DNA of 64,000 bases from Deferribacterales bacterium Deferri_01. Its GTDB lineage: Bacteria > Chrysiogenota > Deferribacteres > Deferribacterales > Geovibrionaceae. The DNA is taken from assembly GCA_001603805.1 (NCBI GenBank), contig LUZY01000011.1:151695-215694 (forward strand). Reading direction: 5' to 3'. This document shows, one piece after another, positions 60,186 to 64,000 of the stretch (position 1 is the first letter of the stretch; every line of letters starts with the position of its first letter). A program made the position numbers and the translations under genes. The notes beneath the pieces are model-generated. The model did no database searches. It was not told the origin of the DNA and saw nothing but the letters and a program-made list of their open reading frames with translations.

Positions 60186-61983
60186 TCTGATTCTCCCGTA
60201 TTACTGTCAGAATATCCGGAAATACCGGTGCTTTTTCATATACCCATTCCCAGAGTATTCCACTTTCTGTTTCAGTTCTTCTGCCATTCATTTTTGAATA
60301 AAAATCCTTCGCAGGGGCGTTCTTTGCCGATGGAATAAATTCAGCAGATATTTTATGTATACCCTTCTGCACTGCGTCACTAACCAAGGCGACAAAAAGT
60401 GCATCTTCAACAGAACGCCCGATTATCCGGCAGCTAAGGAGAAAAGTATCGATACGCCTTGTATCTGTACTGTCTCTAACTATTGCTGCACCTATGATGC
60501 CGTAATCGCCGAACTTATCCTGAGCCCGCACGCTGTAAGCTGTTCCGCCTTCGCTGATAATCTTTTTAATATCGTCTTCAGTGTATCTGAAACTGGTCAT
60601 ATTAAACTGGTTTGTTTTAAGGGTCAGCTGTGAGACTCTGGGCAGATCCATCGGAGAATTTGATGCTACCGTCAGCTTCAAATCAAGGGAACGCACAAAA
60701 TCATCCTGGCTGAAAGATGTGTTTTGCAGACTCTTCCTCTGTTTTTCCGTATAATACATTTCACCTTTTTTATAATCTTCTTCGGTGAGGTTAAGTGTGT
60801 TGAAATGAACCATGTTTTGCAGCACAGAAGGATAGTAGACAGGGTCGGAGGGCATCTCCGGAACCTCAACCTCCGGCATAAGTTCCCGCACAAGCTGCCT
60901 GTTGGCAGGGTCATCATCAAAAAAAACTAGGCTGTCTGTTCCGATATTCAGCTCAGAGGCTATCTCTGCAAGATTTGAAGCCTTGTTATTCCAGTTTATT
61001 CTCATAGCAGCAAAATGTTTTTCACGTAGAATCATATACGGATGGTTCTTTATGGCGTTTAGTGCGTCTTCAGGGTTGTTTTTGCTGTTGACTGCAAGGA
61101 TTATGCCTCGCTTAAACAACGCAAGAAGCATCTGCTGAAACTCGCTGAAGCATCTGCCGTCGGGACTTGGACCAAGTCTTATGCCGCTTATTCCATCTTC
61201 ACCTATGATTCCTCCCCAAAGGGTGTTGTCAAGGTCAAGGACAATACATTTTTTGTTTTTTGCTGCCCTAGGCAGAATATATGCCATGTATTCAGAGCTT
61301 ATTTTTAAAATTGAGTCCGGAGATATCTTCATGTCACCAAGGTAGTACCATTTAGGTGAGAACAGATTTCCCCTGCCGTACTTCATATAAAATGAGTCAG
61401 TATCGAAAACAAATACGCCTGCATTTTCGTATGCAAACGATGTCAGCCTCTCATTTATGTAATCAACAGCGGTGAAAATTCCATATTTTTGTTTCTTTTC
61501 AAGTATCCCTATAGGTGAAAACACTGGTTTTTCAAGGGAATGGACAACTATGGCAGCTTTTGATCCGTTTTCTAATCTGCTTATCAGCGTCAGAAGATTC
61601 TCAGCAGTCTCTTCCGCCCATGCCCGCCATTCGTCTGCTGATTTTTTTAATGGATTGAAATAAGAGTCACCGGCAAGGCTGTGAGTGTCCAGCCAAAGAA
61701 ATACAATGTCAGGTGAAAAAGCGTACAGTCCGCTTTCGGGGTTCAGTATCTCCTGCGAATATGAATTGTATGGTGCGGAATAAACGTCTGATTTAAGTGA
61801 TTCTTTTGCGCAGTAAAAGCTTATGGCGGTATCAAAACCTCTCAATGTAAAAGAACACACAGAAGCTATTTTTATATTAACGGGCAGGGGTTCAAGTTCA
61901 CTGCTGATTTTTTTATATTCTGAGATGCACTGAACAAGGGTTTCCGGGTTTTTAAGCAAAATCTCTTTACGGATTGATTTCAT
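60178..61983 (-). CDS. FkbH-like HAD-IIIC enzyme loading a C3 acid on ACP
   Basis: 601 residues from the ATG at 61983 (AGAGGG upstream). N-terminal SGNH-like region (about 1-215), HAD domain with the nucleophile motif CIVLDLDNTLWGGIIGEDG, then ALFKRGIILAVNSKNNPEDA and VFFDDDPANRQLVRE, and a C-terminal GNAT-like region (TNQFNMTSFRYTEDDIKKI). Characterised FkbH proteins dephosphorylate 1,3-bisphosphoglycerate and load D-glycerate on an ACP. Here the ACP follows directly and an N-acyltransferase comes next, suggesting transfer of a glyceryl or derived acyl group to an amine. Confidence 0.88.
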   Translation of the reverse strand: MKSIRKEILLKNPETLVQCISEYKKISSELEPLPVNIKIASVCSFTLRGFDTAISFYCAKESLKSDVYSAPYNSYSQEILNPESGLYAFSPDIVFLWLDTHSLAGDSYFNPLKKSADEWRAWAEETAENLLTLISRLENGSKAAIVVHSLEKPVFSPIGILEKKQKYGIFTAVDYINERLTSFAYENAGVFVFDTDSFYMKYGRGNLFSPKWYYLGDMKISPDSILKISSEYMAYILPRAAKNKKCIVLDLDNTLWGGIIGEDGISGIRLGPSPDGRCFSEFQQMLLALFKRGIILAVNSKNNPEDALNAIKNHPYMILREKHFAAMRINWNNKASNLAEIASELNIGTDSLVFFDDDPANRQLVRELMPEVEVPEMPSDPVYYPSVLQNMVHFNTLNLTEEDYKKGEMYYTEKQRKSLQNTSFSQDDFVRSLDLKLTVASNSPMDLPRVSQLTLKTNQFNMTSFRYTEDDIKKIISEGGTAYSVRAQDKFGDYGIIGAAIVRDSTDTRRIDTFLLSCRIIGRSVEDALFVALVSDAVQKGIHKISAEFIPSAKNAPAKDFYSKMNGRRTETESGILWEWVYEKAPVFPDILTVIRENQND

Positions 61984-62016
61984 TTTCCCTCTTAACACAT
62001 CTGTAAACTTGAGGGA

Positions 62017-62045
62017 ATTTTATACTATATTCCTGTGATCTTCAA
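62017..62045 (-). promoter_or_regulatory. Sigma70-type promoter of the FkbH-ACP-AAC(3) operon
   Basis: The minus strand reads TTGAAG, 17 bases, TAAAAT, with the start expected about 25 bases before the fkbH-like ATG. Confidence 0.72.
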
Positions 62046-62058
62046 TTGGGATTAGAAG

Positions 62059-62313
62059 TCATTCCTTCTGCCCGATTGGAAGCCTGTGACCAATTATCTG
62101 CCCCATAATCCCCAAAGCCAGAAACAACGGAGCAAATGCCCACGGAGTGTGGGTGCTGATCCTTATGATAGCTATAAATACAATAGGTATATGAATACAG
62201 GCAAACCACGCCAGAGAAAACCTTCTGGTAAAACGCCTCAAATAACCGAACGGCAGATTCAGAATCACCGCCGCAATACATATTACAACTATTATGCCTT
62301 GAATGTCTGTCAT
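62059..62313 (-). CDS. Small integral membrane protein
   Basis: 84 residues with three hydrophobic segments (GIIVVICIAAVILNLPFGYL, FSLAWFACIHIPIVFIAII, FAPLFLALGIMGQIIGH) separated by basic patches (RRFTRRF, RIS). No signal peptide. I recall similar short proteins from delta-proteobacterial genomes but cannot name a function. It is divergent from crcB and upstream of the FkbH operon promoter. Confidence 0.65.
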   Translation of the reverse strand: MTDIQGIIVVICIAAVILNLPFGYLRRFTRRFSLAWFACIHIPIVFIAIIRISTHTPWAFAPLFLALGIMGQIIGHRLPIGQKE

Positions 62314-62401
62314 GGTTAATATATATGTGCATAATACGGATAAGTAAACGGAAATGTTGCAAATAAATTCAGCCGCTGGAACAGGCGGCGGGAAGGGTTC
62401 G

Positions 62402-62770
62402 TTGAAAGTTCTTCTTATCGGATTAGGCGGTTTTTTTGGTGCTATAGCACGTTACGGAGTTTCAAGGGCGTCTCTTCTTTTATTTGGAGGCAGATTTCCC
62501 CTGGGCACTCTTTTTGTAAACGTGTCCGGTTCTTTTCTCCTCGGATGTGTAATCGGAGCGCTTTTTTTTCGCAGCACATCAGGTGAAAATTTCCGGCTTC
62601 TTTTGGGCACAGGCTTTTTAGGAGCATTCACAACATTTTCTACATTTAGTGTTGAAACAGTTCTGCTTTTTGATGAAGGCAGGTATCTCGCCGGTTCGGC
62701 AAACGTATTCGCAAATCTTTTTCTCAGCCTGATTGCCGCCCTTATCGGAATCTGGCTGGTGAAACAATAG
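62402..62770 (+). CDS. crcB: Fluoride exporter CrcB/FluC
   Basis: 122 residues from a TTG at 62402 ([18 protein letters not shown]) with GGAAGGG 5 bases upstream; an ATG 16 codons earlier gives a polar extension uncommon in the family. Motifs: [30 protein letters not shown] (pore Asn) and [15 protein letters not shown] (Phe-box and Na+ site). It forms a dual-topology dimeric channel that expels fluoride. No fluoride riboswitch is recognisable upstream. aroC begins 11 bases downstream. Confidence 0.92.
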   Translation: MKVLLIGLGGFFGAIARYGVSRASLLLFGGRFPLGTLFVNVSGSFLLGCVIGALFFRSTSGENFRLLLGTGFLGAFTTFSTFSVETVLLFDEGRYLAGSANVFANLFLSLIAALIGIWLVKQ

Positions 62771-62781
62771 GAGCATATATA

Positions 62782-63843
62782 ATGGGTGGAAGTGTATTCG
62801 GCAGAAATTTCAGGATAACAACCTTCGGTGAAAGCCATGGGAAATCGGTTGGCGTTGTGCTTGACGGTTGTCCGGCAGGGCTTGAACTCACAGAAGAGGA
62901 CATTCAGCGTGAGCTTGACCGCCGCCGTCCCGGGCAGAGCGATGTCAGCACTCCTAGAGATGAAAAGGACAAGGTGGAGTTCCACAGCGGCATGTTTGAA
63001 GGTAAAACCACAGGACATCCCATAATGATGCTTGTATATAATGAGAACCAGAGATCCAAAGACTACAGCGAGGTTAAAGATCTTTTCCGCCCAGGTCACG
63101 CTGATTTCACTTACACTTCAAAGTACGGCTTCCGTGATTACAGAGGAGGCGGCAGAAGCTCCGCCAGAGAAACAATAGGCAGAGTATGCGCCGGAGCAGT
63201 AGCTAAAAAGCTTCTCGCCAAAAAAGGAATAAGCATCACAGGGTATGTTAAGCAGGTTGGAGATATTAAAGCAGTGGATTTTGATGCGGATTATATTGAA
63301 AAAAATCCTGTCAGATGCGCTGATAAGAATATTGCGGAAAAGATGAGAAGTCTTATATTAAATGTTTCAGAACAAGGCGACTCCATAGGAGCGGTTGTTG
63401 AAGTTATTATAAAGGGTGTACCCGTGGGAATAGGCGAGCCTGTATTCGATCGTATCGAAGCAGAGCTTGCAAAGGCGATCCTCTCAATACCTGCTGTAAA
63501 AGGAATTGAATTCGGCAGAGGTTTTGAGTCGGCTACGCTTAGGGGAAGCGAAAATAACGATGAAATATCCAAATACGGCTTCCTTTCAAATAATGCAGGA
63601 GGTACCCTCGGCGGTATCACCACAGGACAGGAGATAGTTTTCAGATTTCCTGTTAAGCCTGCTTCATCAATAACTGTTCCCAAGAAAACAATAGATCTCT
63701 TCGGCAATGAAAAGGAGATAATCACTAAAGGAAGGCACGACCCTTGTGTCGCTCCCAGGGTTGTTCCCGTTGCCGAAGCAATGTCAGCAATGGTTCTGGT
63801 AGATATGATGATGGCTGATAATGCGGGTCGTAATCTTTTTTAA
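62782..63843 (+). CDS. aroC: Chorismate synthase
   Basis: A 353-residue enzyme that converts EPSP to chorismate using reduced FMN. Signatures: [80 protein letters not shown] and [18 protein letters not shown]. The invariant His/Arg residues are all present. Start supported by AGGAG. Complete. Confidence 0.97.
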   Translation: MGGSVFGRNFRITTFGESHGKSVGVVLDGCPAGLELTEEDIQRELDRRRPGQSDVSTPRDEKDKVEFHSGMFEGKTTGHPIMMLVYNENQRSKDYSEVKDLFRPGHADFTYTSKYGFRDYRGGGRSSARETIGRVCAGAVAKKLLAKKGISITGYVKQVGDIKAVDFDADYIEKNPVRCADKNIAEKMRSLILNVSEQGDSIGAVVEVIIKGVPVGIGEPVFDRIEAELAKAILSIPAVKGIEFGRGFESATLRGSENNDEISKYGFLSNNAGGTLGGITTGQEIVFRFPVKPASSITVPKKTIDLFGNEKEIITKGRHDPCVAPRVVPVAEAMSAMVLVDMMMADNAGRNLF

Positions 63844-64000
63844 ATTTTTTATAAAAAAGATATTGACTTAGAAGGCGGTATTTCGTATAACAACCTTCCC
63901 CAGCGGAGACGAACTTGAACAGTTTGGTCACGAAGGGGAAAAAGAGTATAAGAGTTTGTTTGACAGAAGAATAAGTCGTTTGGGTTGTTAAAAACTTTTT
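63844..64000 (+). other. Start of an outward transcription unit, no gene visible
   Basis: 157 bases after aroC, holding the strong promoter at 63863-63891 and a leader without an obvious protein gene (GAACTTGAACAG..., then TTGTTAAAAAC at the edge). The promoter strength and non-coding leader fit an rRNA or other stable-RNA unit just outside the window, which is a guess. Confidence 0.5.
63863..63891 (+). promoter_or_regulatory. Strong sigma70-type promoter pointing out of the window
   Basis: TTGACT, exactly 17 bases, TATAAC. Predicted start near 63898. Confidence 0.82.

Noticed and set aside
62314..62401. Fluoride riboswitch upstream of crcB
   Set aside because: The conserved GGNGAUGG and downstream pairing elements are not present; only a normal ribosome site is seen.

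Overview
The window is a chromosomal segment from a Gram-negative anaerobe. It carries outer-membrane porins, lipoproteins, TolC-type efflux, an O-antigen ligase, exported flavoprotein reductases paired with multihaem c-type cytochromes, and at least three sigma54-dependent activators. This mix, with the translation-gene order and the TtuA/TtuB/TrmI tRNA-modification operon, makes me suspect Deferribacterota (Denitrovibrio/Geovibrio/Seleniivibrio type). That is inference: no rRNA gene is visible to settle it.

Layout. 1-2.3 kb: a truncated response-regulator/kinase, an rRNA methyltransferase and a lipoprotein. 2.3-7.4 kb: respiratory locus 1, with a Tat-exported FAD reductase, a multihaem cytochrome and a porin-like protein, divergent from an XylR/DmpR-type sigma54 activator. 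7.4-13.9 kb: envelope and housekeeping genes (TraF-like barrel, lipoprotein, GH3/NagZ, O-antigen ligase, CBS-type Mn pyrophosphatase, SRPBCC). 14-21.7 kb: a compact polyphosphate cluster (SixA, CHAD, ParA, Ppx-HD, a degenerate Ppx-HD, Ppk1). 21.8-25.8 kb: a small Cys-rich protein and potABCD. 26-27 kb: an unknown protein and tRNA-Lys/tRNA-Ala. 27-33.6 kb: a NorR-like activator divergent from an azoreductase plus EmrAB/TolC efflux operon, followed by an orphan MacA/ATPase pair (33.6-35.5 kb).

35.6-38.7 kb: thrS-infC-rpmI-rplT, with an AUA start codon for infC. 38.7-39.3 kb: tandem structured repeats. 39.3-48.5 kb: respiratory locus 2, with a Sec-exported FAD reductase and tetrahaem cytochrome, a 1042-residue membrane-bound sensor/sigma54 activator, an OprD-like porin, an MFS carrier and a divergent crotonase. 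48.6-50.5 kb: a Tat lipoprotein phosphoesterase. 50.7-56.3 kb: pheST, one more copy of the structured repeat, and ttuB-ttuA-trmI. 56.3-62 kb: a glycan-decoration cluster (sugar C-methyltransferase-like, DUF4910 peptidase-like, and an oppositely oriented FkbH/ACP/MaoC-AAC(3) operon). 62-64 kb: a small membrane protein, crcB, aroC and a strong outward promoter.

The main themes are as follows. (i) Three sigma54 regulons each show a readable -24/-12 promoter and dyad or repeated upstream sites. Two of them drive extracytoplasmic flavin reductase/cytochrome pairs that appear to have lost the fumarate-binding residues, so their electron acceptors are open. (ii) A repeat family with covarying hairpin stems and a fixed loop (AC-AGGAY-GT) occurs downstream of rplT and again downstream of pheT. 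(iii) The polyphosphate operon pairs a normal Ppx with a paralogue lacking its ATP- and phosphate-binding motifs.
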